From assembly GCA_963725155.1 (NCBI GenBank), contig CAVRXU010000005.1:310001-374000 (forward strand): DNA of 64,000 nt, given 5' to 3'. Shown here piece by piece: positions 25,511-33,378 of the stretch; the stretch's first letter is position 1, and each line of letters begins with the position of its first letter. Source of the stretch: DATDAH01 sp963725155 (GTDB lineage: Bacteria; Actinomycetota; Acidimicrobiia; Acidimicrobiales; DATDAH01). A program made the position numbers and the translations under genes. The notes below the pieces were generated by a model. The model did no database searches. It had not been told where the DNA came from and was given only the letters and a program-made list of their open reading frames with translations.

Positions 25511-26605
25511 TCACTCCGGAGCGGTGGGAACCTCGATCTCGCCGTCGATGATCTGCTGCTTGTAATCTTCGAGCGCGGTGATGGTCTCCTCCGAGAGGAA
25601 GTCACCACTCGTCGAGTAGCCGACACCGTCGACGCTCAGGTCGAAGACGGTGGTCTGGCCGCCGACCTCGTCCCCGGCGACCGCCGAGGCGATGGTGTTG
25701 TAGACGGCCACGTTCACCTGCTTGACCATCGAGGTCAGGATGACGTCCTGGACCGCGGGGTCAGCGGTGTTGTACTGGTCCGAGTCCACGCCGATGGCCC
25801 ACGCGTCGCCACCGCCGTCACGGACGGCCTGGGCCGCCTCGAACACACCGGCACCGGAACCACCGGCCGCGGCGTAGATGATGTCCGCGCCGCTCTCGTA
25901 CATGCTGGCGGCAACCTCACGACCCCGGTCGGGGGCGTTGAAGCCGTCGAAGTCCGGCGGCTCGGTCAGGTACTCGACATCGACCGTGATCGCCGGGTCG
26001 ACCGCGGCCACACCGGCCTCGAAGCCGGCCTGGAACTTCTGGATCAGCTCGATGTTCACACCACCGATGAAGCCGACGTGGTCGGTCTGGGTCTCGAGGG
26101 CGGCGGCGGCGCCGACCAGGAAGGACCCCTGCTCCTCGGCGAAGACCAGGTTGGCCACGTTGGGTAGGTCGTTGGCCGCGTCGTCGACGATGGCGAACGT
26201 GCTGTCCGGGCAGTTCTCGGCGACGGTGCCGACAGTCTCGGAGTAGAGGAAGCCGACGGCGAAGATCAGGTCCGTGCCGTTGTCACACAGCAGCTGCAGC
26301 AGCTCCTGGCGGTTCTCGCCACCCTCGTCGGGCTCGAGCTCTTCGGTCTCGATGCCGAACTCCTCCGCCCCCTGCTCGAGGCCGGCGGCGGCGGAGTCGT
26401 TGAAGGACTGGTCGCCACGACCGCCGAGGTCGTAGGCCAGGCCGACGGTCAGGTCGCTGGTCCCACCGGCAGTGGTCTCCGTGCTGCCGCCGGCGGCAGT
26501 GGTGTCGCTGCTGGAGCTGTCGCTGTCGTCACCGCAAGCGGCGGCGAGCAGCATGAACGCCATCAGCAGCCCGAGCAGCGCCCTGAGCTTGCGAGAAATG
26601 CGCAC
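25511..26605 (-). CDS. bmpA: BMP-family nucleoside-binding lipoprotein (ABC transporter)
   Basis: A 364-aa periplasmic-binding-type lipoprotein of the Med/BmpA/PnrA group. A signal peptide is followed by the lipobox LLAAACGDD and a Ser/Thr/Gly-rich linker. Core motifs are GRGDQSFNDSA, FLYSETV, FLVGAAAAL, GGVNIELIQKFQAGFEAGV and AAAGGSGAGVFEAA, as in purine nucleoside receptors. GTG 26605 has GGGGAGAA upstream; a TACGTT -10 on the minus strand lies near 26660, giving a leader of about 45 nt. It is first in the operon with the ATPase, two permeases, cdd and deoA, so uptake is tied to breakdown. Confidence 0.92.
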   Translation of the reverse strand: MRISRKLRALLGLLMAFMLLAAACGDDSDSSSSDTTAAGGSTETTAGGTSDLTVGLAYDLGGRGDQSFNDSAAAGLEQGAEEFGIETEELEPDEGGENRQELLQLLCDNGTDLIFAVGFLYSETVGTVAENCPDSTFAIVDDAANDLPNVANLVFAEEQGSFLVGAAAALETQTDHVGFIGGVNIELIQKFQAGFEAGVAAVDPAITVDVEYLTEPPDFDGFNAPDRGREVAASMYESGADIIYAAAGGSGAGVFEAAQAVRDGGGDAWAIGVDSDQYNTADPAVQDVILTSMVKQVNVAVYNTIASAVAGDEVGGQTTVFDLSVDGVGYSTSGDFLSEETITALEDYKQQIIDGEIEVPTAPE

Positions 26606-26717
26606 GTGTTCTCCCCTTGTCACTTTCGTGTTCCTGCGGACCGGTGTCCGCGTCAAGGCGCAACGTAGTCGCGTGCCCCCGCTGCCGCCCACGCGGGCCC
26701 GTGTCGGGCGTGTGAAT
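26606..26717. other. Intergenic, bmpA leader and promoter
   Basis: 112 nt between the minus-strand genes. It holds the ribosome-binding GGGGAGAA, a putative -10 TACGTT near 26655-26660 and no other clear signal. Confidence 0.35.
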
Positions 26718-27557
26718 TCAGTCCGGCGCGGTGGTGGTCGTCGTCGTCGTGGCCGACGGCGGCGGTGGCGCCTCGAAGTCGGGCACCCGGGCCAGGACGC
26801 CGGTGACGAACGACCGGAGGCCGAGGTCCCAGGCCGCGTCGGTCGGCTCCTGGCGGTCGAGGAAGTAGGTGGCGACGGCGTTGGCGTGGTCGCCGCCGGT
26901 GACCTCGAGGAGGTGGCCGAGGTAGGCGGCCATGAGCTGGACGTTGCCCTCGGGCGAGCGGGGGTCGACCCGCGTCTCGTCGTCGATGAGCTCGTCGTTG
27001 ATCCAGCCCACGAGCTCGAGGTCGATGCGGCCGATGCCCATGTCCCCGTCCCCGCTGACGGTGGTGTTGTCCCAGCTCGAGATGTTCCAGGCCAGGGCCT
27101 GGAGCAGCGAGGTGGGGACGTGGTACTCCGCGGCCCAGCGCTCGAACCAGACGTTCTGCTGGGCCCGGATCGGGTCCTCGACCAGACGATGGGGCCACTC
27201 GTGGCCCGCGACCCCGATCGCCGGGATCTCCAGGACGTCACCCGGCTCGAGCGAGTCGGCCAGGGTCAGGCCGAGGGCGTCCATGAGATCGGCGACCGGC
27301 AGGCCGTGCAGGTCGGCCACCGCGGTCAGCGTGTCGCCCTCCCGCACCGTGTACTGCGAGGGACCGTCCCGCTCCGGCCGGGGGTCGCCCGCGCCGGAGT
27401 CGTCGCGACTGAGGACGAACAGGGCCGCCACGGCTATGACCGTCGTCAGGGCGGCGGCGATCAGCACCCGGCCCGAGGGCCTGGCGCGGCGCGTCGTCGG
27501 CGGGACCACAGGGGGGACGAGACGGTCCTGGCCGACCGACGGAGAGGTGTCGGTCAC
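26718..27557 (-). CDS. LysM protein with degenerate lytic-transglycosylase-like domain
   Basis: A 279-aa protein with a cytoplasmic start, one membrane segment (about residues 30-49), a LysM module (QYTVREGDTLTAVADLHGL ... GDVLEIP, 68-113) and a domain resembling SLT lytic transglycosylases (WAAEYHVPTSLLQALAW ... GDGDMGIGRID). It ends in a Thr-rich tail. The usual catalytic Glu in the ES motif after ALAW is replaced by WNISSW, so it is probably inactive as a glycan cleaver and may bind peptidoglycan only. It is divergent from the Fur-family gene. Confidence 0.7.
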   Translation of the reverse strand: MTDTSPSVGQDRLVPPVVPPTTRRARPSGRVLIAAALTTVIAVAALFVLSRDDSGAGDPRPERDGPSQYTVREGDTLTAVADLHGLPVADLMDALGLTLADSLEPGDVLEIPAIGVAGHEWPHRLVEDPIRAQQNVWFERWAAEYHVPTSLLQALAWNISSWDNTTVSGDGDMGIGRIDLELVGWINDELIDDETRVDPRSPEGNVQLMAAYLGHLLEVTGGDHANAVATYFLDRQEPTDAAWDLGLRSFVTGVLARVPDFEAPPPPSATTTTTTTAPD

Positions 27558-27668
27558 AGCGATGCACCAAGGATGGGGTGACGCGAAGCGAGTGTCAACG
27601 CGGGAGCGGCGTGATCGGGGTCATGCGGCCCCTCCACCCCCGTTCCTACTCATTCTCAGAAGGTTCGA

Positions 27669-27674
27669 TAGTCT
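27669..27674 (+). promoter_or_regulatory. -10 box of the Fur-family gene
   Basis: TAGTCT lies 8 nt before ATG 27683, for an almost leaderless mRNA. No clear palindromic operator is seen beside it. Confidence 0.4.
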
Positions 27675-27682
27675 GGGAACCG

Positions 27683-28120
27683 ATGGGAACGGATCTGCAC
27701 TCCGGCGTGGCCGATCGGCTGCGGGAGGCCGACCAGCGCTACACCCGGGGCCGGCGATCCCTGGTCGACGTGCTGGAGGAGGCCACCCGTCCGCTCACCA
27801 TCCAGGAGATCCTCGACCGGGACAAGGCCTTGGCCCAGAGCTCCGCTTACCGGAACCTCGTCATCCTCGAGCAGGCCGGCGTCGTGCACCGGGTGGTCAG
27901 CACCGACGAGTTCGCCCGCTACGAGCTCGCCGAGCACCTGACCGACCACCATCACCACCACCTGATCTGCTCCCAGTGCGGCCAGGTCGCCGACTTCACC
28001 GTGCCCGCCGAGGTCGAAGAGGCGCTGGCCGGCGCCTTGGGCCGGGCGGCCGACGCGGCGGGGTTCGTGACCCAGGACCACCGGCTGGACCTGATCGGCC
28101 AGTGCCGGAGATGCGCCTGA
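27683..28120 (+). CDS. zur: Fur-family metal-responsive repressor (probable Zur)
   Basis: A 145-aa Fur-type regulator. The N-terminal winged helix contains LTIQEILDRDKALAQSSAYRNLVILEQAGVVHRV, then the metal region with a run of five His (DHHHHHLICSQCG). Structural zinc pairs are CSQC and the C-terminal CRRC. Three genes on is the znuC / znuA-znuB transporter with two matching palindromes, so zinc sensing (Zur) is the best guess over Fe. The ORF is open further upstream, but ATG 27683 gives the normal family length and has a -10 box. Confidence 0.85.
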   Translation: MGTDLHSGVADRLREADQRYTRGRRSLVDVLEEATRPLTIQEILDRDKALAQSSAYRNLVILEQAGVVHRVVSTDEFARYELAEHLTDHHHHHLICSQCGQVADFTVPAEVEEALAGALGRAADAAGFVTQDHRLDLIGQCRRCA

Positions 28121-28125
28121 GCCGG

Positions 28126-28131
28126 TACCCT
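28126..28131 (+). promoter_or_regulatory. -10 box of leaderless bL37 gene
   Basis: TACCCT lies 7 nt before ATG 28139. Confidence 0.5.
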
Positions 28132-28138
28132 CCCGGCC

Positions 28139-28228
28139 ATGTCGAAGCGGACCAACAAGCGACGCCTGCGCGCCCGTCGCAAGAAGGCGAACCACGGCCG
28201 CAAGCCCAACGCCAGCCGCAAGCGCTAG
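28139..28228 (+). CDS. Mini-ribosomal protein bL37
   Basis: A 29-residue, very basic protein. It carries KKANHGRKPNA, the segment I recall from mycobacterial bL37 (ending KANHGKRPNA), with an extra SRKR tail. It is part of the large subunit in actinobacteria and too short for most gene finders. It has its own leaderless promoter (-10 at 28126) and ends 19 nt before the convergent znuC stop. Confidence 0.8.
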   Translation: MSKRTNKRRLRARRKKANHGRKPNASRKR

Positions 28229-28247
28229 TCGGATACCACCAGCCGAC

Positions 28248-29045
28248 TCAGTTCGGGTGGTGATGGGTCGAGTCGTCGACCAGCAGGCTCTGGTCACCGA
28301 AGCGGACGACCATCGTCCCGTAGGCCTCGGTCAGGATGGCCTCGGTGAGCACCTCCTCGGGTGACCCTTCGGCCACGACGCGCCCGGCCAGCAACAGCAG
28401 GTGATCCGCGGTGGCGGCGTCGGCCAGGCTGTGCGTGCTGGTCACGACGGTCCGACCCGCCCCTCGTTCCTCGTCGATCACGGCCAGGATCTGGCTCTGT
28501 GACGGTGGATCCAGGCCGGTCAGGGGCTCGTCCAGCAAGAGGAGCTCGGCGTCCTGGGCCAGGGCCTGGGCCACCAGCACCCGCTGGCGCTGCCCGCCGG
28601 ACAGCTCCCGCAGCTGACGATCGCCCAGCCCGCGCACGTCCAGCCGGTCCATGGCCCGGTCGACGGCCTGGCGGTCGGCCCGGCTGAGCCGACGCCAGGG
28701 GCCGGTGTGGGCGTAGCGGCCCATGCGGACGACCTCCCGGGCCGAGATGGGAAGCTGTTCGTTGGCGTGGAGGTGTTGGGGGACATAGGCCACCGCGGCC
28801 CGGTCGCGGCGTGACCGGTCGGGGACGTGGATCGTGCCGGCGGTCGGTGCGTGCAGGCCGGCGATGGCGTGGAGCAGGGTCGACTTGCCTGATCCGTTGG
28901 GGCCGATGATCGCGGTGATCCGGCCCGTGGGGATGCGGAAGGTGGCGTCGTCGAGGGCCACCAGTTGGCCGTGGCGCAGGGTCAGCCCGTCGGCGGTGAC
29001 GGCGTCGGCTTGTGAGCGGGAATCGTTCTCGTTAGGGTGCCTCAT
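28248..29045 (-). CDS. znuC: Zinc/manganese ABC transporter ATPase
   Basis: A 265-aa ABC ATPase. Walker A is GPNGSGKST (residues 48-56), the Q-loop is in AYVPQHLH, the signature is LSGGQRQRVL and Walker B is LLLLDEPLTGLD, followed by the switch His in TSTHS. The C-terminus is His-rich (DDSTHHHPN). ATG 29045 is the only fitting start, and it lies 1 nt from the likely znuA start on the other strand. A Zur-like palindrome (29051-29065) sits directly upstream, where it would block transcription. Confidence 0.9.
   Translation of the reverse strand: MRHPNENDSRSQADAVTADGLTLRHGQLVALDDATFRIPTGRITAIIGPNGSGKSTLLHAIAGLHAPTAGTIHVPDRSRRDRAAVAYVPQHLHANEQLPISAREVVRMGRYAHTGPWRRLSRADRQAVDRAMDRLDVRGLGDRQLRELSGGQRQRVLVAQALAQDAELLLLDEPLTGLDPPSQSQILAVIDEERGAGRTVVTSTHSLADAATADHLLLLAGRVVAEGSPEEVLTEAILTEAYGTMVVRFGDQSLLVDDSTHHHPN
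29017..29031. promoter_or_regulatory. Zur-type operator 1 (znuA side)
   Basis: CGGGAATCGTTCTCG, a palindrome of the form CGnGAAYCRTTCnCG. It ends 1 nt before the znuA -10 box (TAGGGT, 29033-29038), so a bound repressor would cover the znuA promoter. Confidence 0.65.
29033..29038 (+). promoter_or_regulatory. -10 box of leaderless znuA
   Basis: TAGGGT lies 7 nt before GTG 29046, favouring this start over the GTGs at 29037 and 29070. Confidence 0.4.
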
Positions 29046-29996
29046 GTGAACGGGAACCATTCTCGCCCGGTGGAATGGTTCCGGCAACCTCGCCGAAGCG
29101 GCCTCCTCGGTGCGGCCGGGCTGGTCCTCCTCGTCCCGCTCGGCGCGGCGTGCGGCGGGACCGGCTCGGGCGACGACCGTCCACTCGTCGTTGCCACTCA
29201 CAGCATCCTGGGCGACGTGGCCACGAACGTCTTCGGCGACACGGCAACCGTCGAGGTGGTCATGCCGGTCGGTGCCGACCCCCACGAGTTCGAGCCATCG
29301 GCCGCCGATGTGGCCCTCCTCAACGAGGCCGACCTGGTCGTGGCCAACGGCCTGGGGTTCGAGGTCGGCCTCGTCGACGCCCTCGATGCCGCGGCGGAGG
29401 ACGGGGTCGACGTGCTCGAGCTCGGCGAGCAGCTGGCCCCGCTGCCCCTGGCCGAGGGAGACGGCGAGGACCCGCACTGGTTCACCGACCCCCGACGCAC
29501 GGTGCGGGCGGTGGGGCTGGTGGCCGACGCGGCTGCCGATGTCGACGGGATCGACACCGATGCGGTGGAGGCGCAGGCCGGCGCCTATGCCGATGCGGTG
29601 ACCTCGGCCGACGCCGAGATCGGCGACGATCTCCTGGCCATCCCCGGCCGCGACCGCCGGCTCGTGACGAACCACGAGGTGTTCGGCTACTTCGCCGACC
29701 GCTACGGGTTCGAGGTCATCGGCACCGTCATCCCCAGCGGCACGACGCTGGCCGAGCCGTCGTCGGCCGACCTGAGTGCGCTGGTCGACACCATCGACGA
29801 GACCGGGGTGCCCGCCATCTTCGCCGACACCTCCTCGTCCAGCGACCTGGCCGACGTCCTGGCCGAGGAGACCGGTCAGGACATCGCCGTGGTCGAGCTC
29901 TTCTCCGAGTCCCTGGGTGAGCCGGGCTCCGGCGGCGAGACCTACCTCCAGCTCATCCGCACCAACGCCGACCGCATCCTCGGAGCGCTGACCTGA
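29046..29996 (+). CDS. znuA: Zinc/manganese-binding lipoprotein of an ABC transporter
   Basis: A 316-aa cluster A-I metal-binding protein. After a membrane segment comes the lipobox LGAAC, so it is a lipoprotein. Metal ligands expected of ZnuA/MntC are seen: His in VATHSILGD, His in VGADPHEFEP, His in NHEVFGYFADRYG (about residue 210) and an acidic ligand in FADTSSSSD. A short acidic loop (EGDGEDPHWF) carries an extra His. Three in-frame GTGs (29037, 29046, 29070) could start it; I favour 29046. Its stop overlaps the znuB ATG by one base. Confidence 0.9.
   Translation: MNGNHSRPVEWFRQPRRSGLLGAAGLVLLVPLGAACGGTGSGDDRPLVVATHSILGDVATNVFGDTATVEVVMPVGADPHEFEPSAADVALLNEADLVVANGLGFEVGLVDALDAAAEDGVDVLELGEQLAPLPLAEGDGEDPHWFTDPRRTVRAVGLVADAAADVDGIDTDAVEAQAGAYADAVTSADAEIGDDLLAIPGRDRRLVTNHEVFGYFADRYGFEVIGTVIPSGTTLAEPSSADLSALVDTIDETGVPAIFADTSSSSDLADVLAEETGQDIAVVELFSESLGEPGSGGETYLQLIRTNADRILGALT
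29051..29065. promoter_or_regulatory. Zur-type operator 2 (znuC side)
   Basis: CGGGAACCATTCTCG, matching operator 1 at 13 of 15 bases and set 34 bp from it. It lies just before the znuC ATG on the minus strand. Confidence 0.65.
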
Positions 29997-30838
29997 TGGA
30001 GTGGCTCACCGAACCGTTCCGGTTCGCCTTCATGCAACGGGCGCTGCTGGCCGGGCTGCTGGCCGTCGCCATGACGTCCACGGTCGGGACCTGGGTGGTC
30101 ATCCGGGGGATGAGCTTCGTCGGCGACGCCTTGGCCCACGGGGTCCTCCCCGGGATCGCCGTCGCGTTCCTGGTCGGGGTGGACCCCACGATCGGCGCCT
30201 TCGTGGCCGCCCTGGTGATGGTGGCGGTGATCAGCCTCGTGAGCCGACGCTCGGGACTCAGCGACGACACCGGTATCGGCCTGCTCTTCGTCGGCATGCT
30301 GGCCCTCGGGGTCGTGATCATCTCGCGCTCGGATGCCTTCGCAGGAGATCTCACCTCGTTCCTCTTCGGCAACCCGCTCGGGGTCACCGTCGCCGACCTG
30401 CGGTTCCAGGCCGTGGCCCTGGCGATCGTCCTCGCCACGGTTGCCCTGCTCTACCGGCCGCTGCTCGTGCTGTCGTTCAACGAGACGAAGGCCGCGCTGT
30501 TGGGCCTTCGGCCGGGCCTGACCCACGTGGCCATGATGGCCCTGGTCGGCTTGGCCGTGGTGGCCTCGTTCCGGGCCGTGGGCACCCTGATGACCTTCGG
30601 CCTGCTGATCGCCCCGCCGGCGACCGCGGCCCTGCTGGTGCGCCGGGTGTGGCTGGTGATGGTGGTGGCCGTGCTCCTCGGCTGGACCGCGGTGGTGGCC
30701 GGCTTGCTGATCTCGTACCACTACGACACGGCGGCCGGGGCCACCATGAGCGGTCTCGCCGTCGCCCTCTTCTTCGTGGTCCTCGCCGCCCGGGAGGTCA
30801 CCGCCCGGTTGCCCCACTTCGCCCGTTCTGGAACCTGA
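29996..30838 (+). CDS. znuB: Zinc/manganese ABC transporter permease
   Basis: A 280-aa ABC-3 family permease with about 7-8 membrane segments. The typical MSFVGDALAHGVLPG loop near residue 40 and the segment VGTLMTFGLLIAPPATA are present. ATG 29996 overlaps the znuA stop (TGATG). The last codons and the stop are inside the left arm of the perfect palindrome at 30824, so transcription probably ends right there. Confidence 0.92.
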   Translation: MEWLTEPFRFAFMQRALLAGLLAVAMTSTVGTWVVIRGMSFVGDALAHGVLPGIAVAFLVGVDPTIGAFVAALVMVAVISLVSRRSGLSDDTGIGLLFVGMLALGVVIISRSDAFAGDLTSFLFGNPLGVTVADLRFQAVALAIVLATVALLYRPLLVLSFNETKAALLGLRPGLTHVAMMALVGLAVVASFRAVGTLMTFGLLIAPPATAALLVRRVWLVMVVAVLLGWTAVVAGLLISYHYDTAAGATMSGLAVALFFVVLAAREVTARLPHFARSGT

Positions 30839-30874
30839 AACCCGCGTCGGGCTGCGAGTTTCAGGTTCCAGAAC
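30825..30874. repeat. 50-bp palindromic intergenic element, copy 4 (perfect palindrome)
   Basis: Arms of 18 nt (30824-30841 and 30858-30875) pair without a mismatch around a 16-nt loop; the ends are GTTCTGG and CCAGAAC as in the other copies. It lies between convergent znuB and the PHP gene and overlaps the znuB stop, as a two-way terminator would. Confidence 0.85.
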
Positions 30875-30877
30875 GAG

Positions 30878-31915
30878 TCAGTCGGTGGGGTGGGCGGCGG
30901 TCCAGGCCAGGAGGGCGTCGGCGGGCAGCGTGTTGACCACGTCGTCGGGCTCGATTCCGTGGCGGGCCGCCTTCTCACACCCGTAGGCCTGCCATTCGAG
31001 CTGGCCGGGGGCGTGGGCGTCGGTGTCGATGGCGACCTTGCAGCCCCACTCGAGGGCCAGGTCCAGGAGGTCGTCCGGGGGGTCCTGGCGCTCCGGGCGG
31101 CAGTTGATCTCGACCGCGGTGTCGAAGCGGGCGCAGGCCGCGAAGACGATGTCGGCGTCGAACACCGACGGCGGCCTGCCCTTGCCCACGACCTTGCGGT
31201 TGGTGCAGTGCCCGAGGATGTCGACGTGGGGGCTGGCCACGGCGAGGACCATGCGCTGGGTCATCTGCTGCTCGGACAGGCGGAGCTTGGAGTGCACGCT
31301 GGCGACGACGACGTCGAGGCGGGCCAGCAGGTCCTCGGCCTGGTCGAGGGAGCCGTCCTCGAAGATGTCGACCTCGATGCCGGTGAGGATGCGGAAGGGG
31401 GCCAGTTCGGCGTTGAGCTCGGCGATCTCGTCCAGCTGGGCCAGGAGGCGCTCCCGGTTGAGGCCGTGGGCGATCGTCAGTCGGGGGGAGTGGTCGGTCA
31501 TGACCAGGTACTCGTGGCCGAGGCCCATGGCGGCCTTGGCCATGGTGGCGATCGGGGCGCCGCCGTCGGACCAGGTGGAGTGCGAGTGGCAGTCACCCTT
31601 CAGGGCGGCCCGCAGGGCGGCCCCGTCGCCGGGGTCGAGGGGCGTCGTGTCCAGCTCGGCGAGGTACGCCGGGGTCTGCCCCCGGTAGGCCTCGGCGATG
31701 ACCGCCGCCGTCTTGTCGCCGATGTGCTCGAGGTCGGTCAGCGTCTCGCCGGTCACCCGCTGGTCCAGCTCGGCGTCGGACAGCTCGCCGACTACCTCGG
31801 CCGCGGTCAGGAAGGCCCGGACGCGGTAGGCGGGGGCCAGCTCGCGGTCGAGCAGGTAGGTGATGCGCTCGAAGGCCGCCTCGACCGCGGCCCGCCCTGT
31901 CTCGGTGCCACTCAT
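30878..31915 (-). CDS. PHP-domain phosphoesterase with helix-hairpin-helix N-terminus
   Basis: A 345-aa protein. The first 120 residues are helical and contain an HhH-like segment (LEHIGDKTAAVIAEAY), like the region before the PHP domain in family X DNA polymerases. The PHP domain has metal motifs DCHSHSTWSDG, MTDHSP, GIEVDIFEDG, ASVHSKL and, at the end, DTDAHAP. There is no polymerase domain, so it resembles a free-standing PolX-type PHP (nuclease or phosphatase). ATG 31915 has TACCCT 7 nt upstream on the minus strand. Confidence 0.85.
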   Translation of the reverse strand: MSGTETGRAAVEAAFERITYLLDRELAPAYRVRAFLTAAEVVGELSDAELDQRVTGETLTDLEHIGDKTAAVIAEAYRGQTPAYLAELDTTPLDPGDGAALRAALKGDCHSHSTWSDGGAPIATMAKAAMGLGHEYLVMTDHSPRLTIAHGLNRERLLAQLDEIAELNAELAPFRILTGIEVDIFEDGSLDQAEDLLARLDVVVASVHSKLRLSEQQMTQRMVLAVASPHVDILGHCTNRKVVGKGRPPSVFDADIVFAACARFDTAVEINCRPERQDPPDDLLDLALEWGCKVAIDTDAHAPGQLEWQAYGCEKAARHGIEPDDVVNTLPADALLAWTAAHPTD

Positions 31916-31922
31916 CGGCCCG

Positions 31923-31928
31923 AGGGTA
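31923..31928 (-). promoter_or_regulatory. -10 box of leaderless PHP gene
   Basis: Minus strand TACCCT, 7 nt before ATG 31915. Confidence 0.45.
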
Positions 31929-31945
31929 GGGGCGTCACGGGGCCG

Positions 31946-31951
31946 TAGCCT
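31946..31951 (+). promoter_or_regulatory. -10 box of leaderless ychF
   Basis: TAGCCT lies 7 nt before ATG 31959. Confidence 0.5.
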
Positions 31952-31958
31952 GCGGGCG

Positions 31959-33035
31959 ATGGAGCGCTTCGGTTTCGTGGGCCTGCCCAACGCGGGGAAG
32001 TCCTCCCTCTACAACGCGCTCTCGGGCGGTTCTGCGCTGGCCGCGCCCTACGCCTTCGCCACGACGGACCCCAACGTCGGTGTGGCCAAGGTGCCCGATC
32101 CCCGCCTCGATGCCCTGGCCGAGATGAGCAACTCCAAGAACGTGGTCCCCGCTGCCGTTCAGTTCGTCGACATCGGCGGCCTGGTCGAGGGGGCCAGCAA
32201 GGGCGAGGGCCTGGGCAACAAGTTCCTGGCCGGCATCCGAGAGGCCGACGCCATCGTCTACGTGCTCCGGGCGTTCGCCGACGCCGACATCCCTGGTCCC
32301 TCGGACCCCCTGGAGCACCTGCGGGTGCTGGAGATCGAGCTGACCCTGGCCGACCTCGACGCCGTCGAGTCCCAGATCAACAAGCGGCGGAAGGCCATGA
32401 AGGGTGACCAGAGCCTGGCCGGCGAGGTCGCGGCCCTCGAGGCCGCGCTCGTCCTGCTCAGTGAGGGGACGCCGCTGTACCGCGGCGGTCTCAGCGCCGA
32501 CCACCGCGCGGCACTGCGACCCTGGTTCCTGCTGACCAACAAGCCGGTCATGGCCCTGGTCAACCTCGACGAGGACCAGATCGCCGCCCCGGACCCGGTG
32601 CTCGACCCCGTGAGGGCCGAGTTGGGCGACGTGGCCGAGGTCATCGGCGTGTGCGTGCAGCTGGAGGCCGAAGCGGCCCAGCTCGACGTCGACGAGCGAG
32701 CCGACCTGCTCGACGCCTACGGGCTGGGCGAGGGGGCGCTGCCCCGGTTCGTCCACGCCGCGTACCACCTGCTCGGGCTGCGGACCTTCCTGACCACGGG
32801 TGAGAAGGAGAGCCGGGCCTGGACGTTCCGGGCCGGAGCCAAGGCTCCGGAGGCGGCGGGCGTGATCCACACGGACTTCGAGCGGGGGTTCATCAAAGCG
32901 GAGGCCATCGACTGGCAGGAGCTGTTGGACATCGGGTCGTGGTCCAAGGCCCGAGACGTGGGCAAGCTCCGCATCGAGGGCAAGGACTACGAGGTCCGGG
33001 ACGGCGACGTCCTGGAGTTCCGTTTCAACGTGTAG
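31959..33035 (+). CDS. ychF: Redox-regulated ATPase YchF (Obg-like)
   Basis: Ribosome-linked P-loop NTPase of the Obg family that prefers ATP. The 358-aa protein has G1 GLPNAGKSS, G3 DIGGLV, the GEGLGNKFL segment, a coiled-coil insert (about residues 125-200) and a C-terminal TGS domain (FLTTGEKESRAWTF to DVLEFRFNV). The G4 position reads NLDE rather than NKxD, as known for ATP-binding YchF. ATG 31959 sits behind a leaderless -10 box. Confidence 0.95.
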   Translation: MERFGFVGLPNAGKSSLYNALSGGSALAAPYAFATTDPNVGVAKVPDPRLDALAEMSNSKNVVPAAVQFVDIGGLVEGASKGEGLGNKFLAGIREADAIVYVLRAFADADIPGPSDPLEHLRVLEIELTLADLDAVESQINKRRKAMKGDQSLAGEVAALEAALVLLSEGTPLYRGGLSADHRAALRPWFLLTNKPVMALVNLDEDQIAAPDPVLDPVRAELGDVAEVIGVCVQLEAEAAQLDVDERADLLDAYGLGEGALPRFVHAAYHLLGLRTFLTTGEKESRAWTFRAGAKAPEAAGVIHTDFERGFIKAEAIDWQELLDIGSWSKARDVGKLRIEGKDYEVRDGDVLEFRFNV

Positions 33036-33044
33036 GCCGCGGTC

Positions 33045-33374
33045 GTGCCCTGGTTGCTCCGTGACGATGAGGTCCTGGCCACCTTGGAGGTGGCTGATGA
33101 CCGCCGGTCGCGGACCAAGGGACTGCTCGGTCGGGACGGATGCGAGGGCGTGTTGCTCCTCCAGCCCGCCCGCTCCGTGCACACCATCGGCATGCGCTTC
33201 GCCATCGACGCGGCGTTCTGCGACGAGGAGCTGCGCGTACTGCGGGTGGTGACCATGAGGCGCCACCGCCTGGGCCGCCCGTGCCTGAAGGCCCACTGTG
33301 TCATCGAGGCGGTGGCCGGCACCTTTGCTCACTGGGAGCTGCAGCCGGGCGATCAGCTCGAGATCCGGGAGTAG
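33045..33374 (+). CDS. DUF192 family protein
   Basis: A 109-aa protein of the DUF192 (COG1430) family. Visible motifs are RSRTKGLLGRDGCEGVLLLQP, HTIGMRFAIDAAF and ALEA-like HCVIEAVAG with ELQPGDQLEI. There is no signal peptide, so it is cytoplasmic, unlike many exported members. Function unknown. It lies between ychF (9 nt) and rsmI (4 nt), all on the plus strand, so it is probably in one transcript. Confidence 0.8.
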   Translation: MPWLLRDDEVLATLEVADDRRSRTKGLLGRDGCEGVLLLQPARSVHTIGMRFAIDAAFCDEELRVLRVVTMRRHRLGRPCLKAHCVIEAVAGTFAHWELQPGDQLEIRE

Positions 33375-33378
33375 GGCC

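Noticed and set aside
28229..28262. Weak CCACC/GGTGG hairpin between bL37 and znuC as a terminator.
   Set aside because: The stem is short with a long loop and overlaps the znuC end; not strong enough to list.
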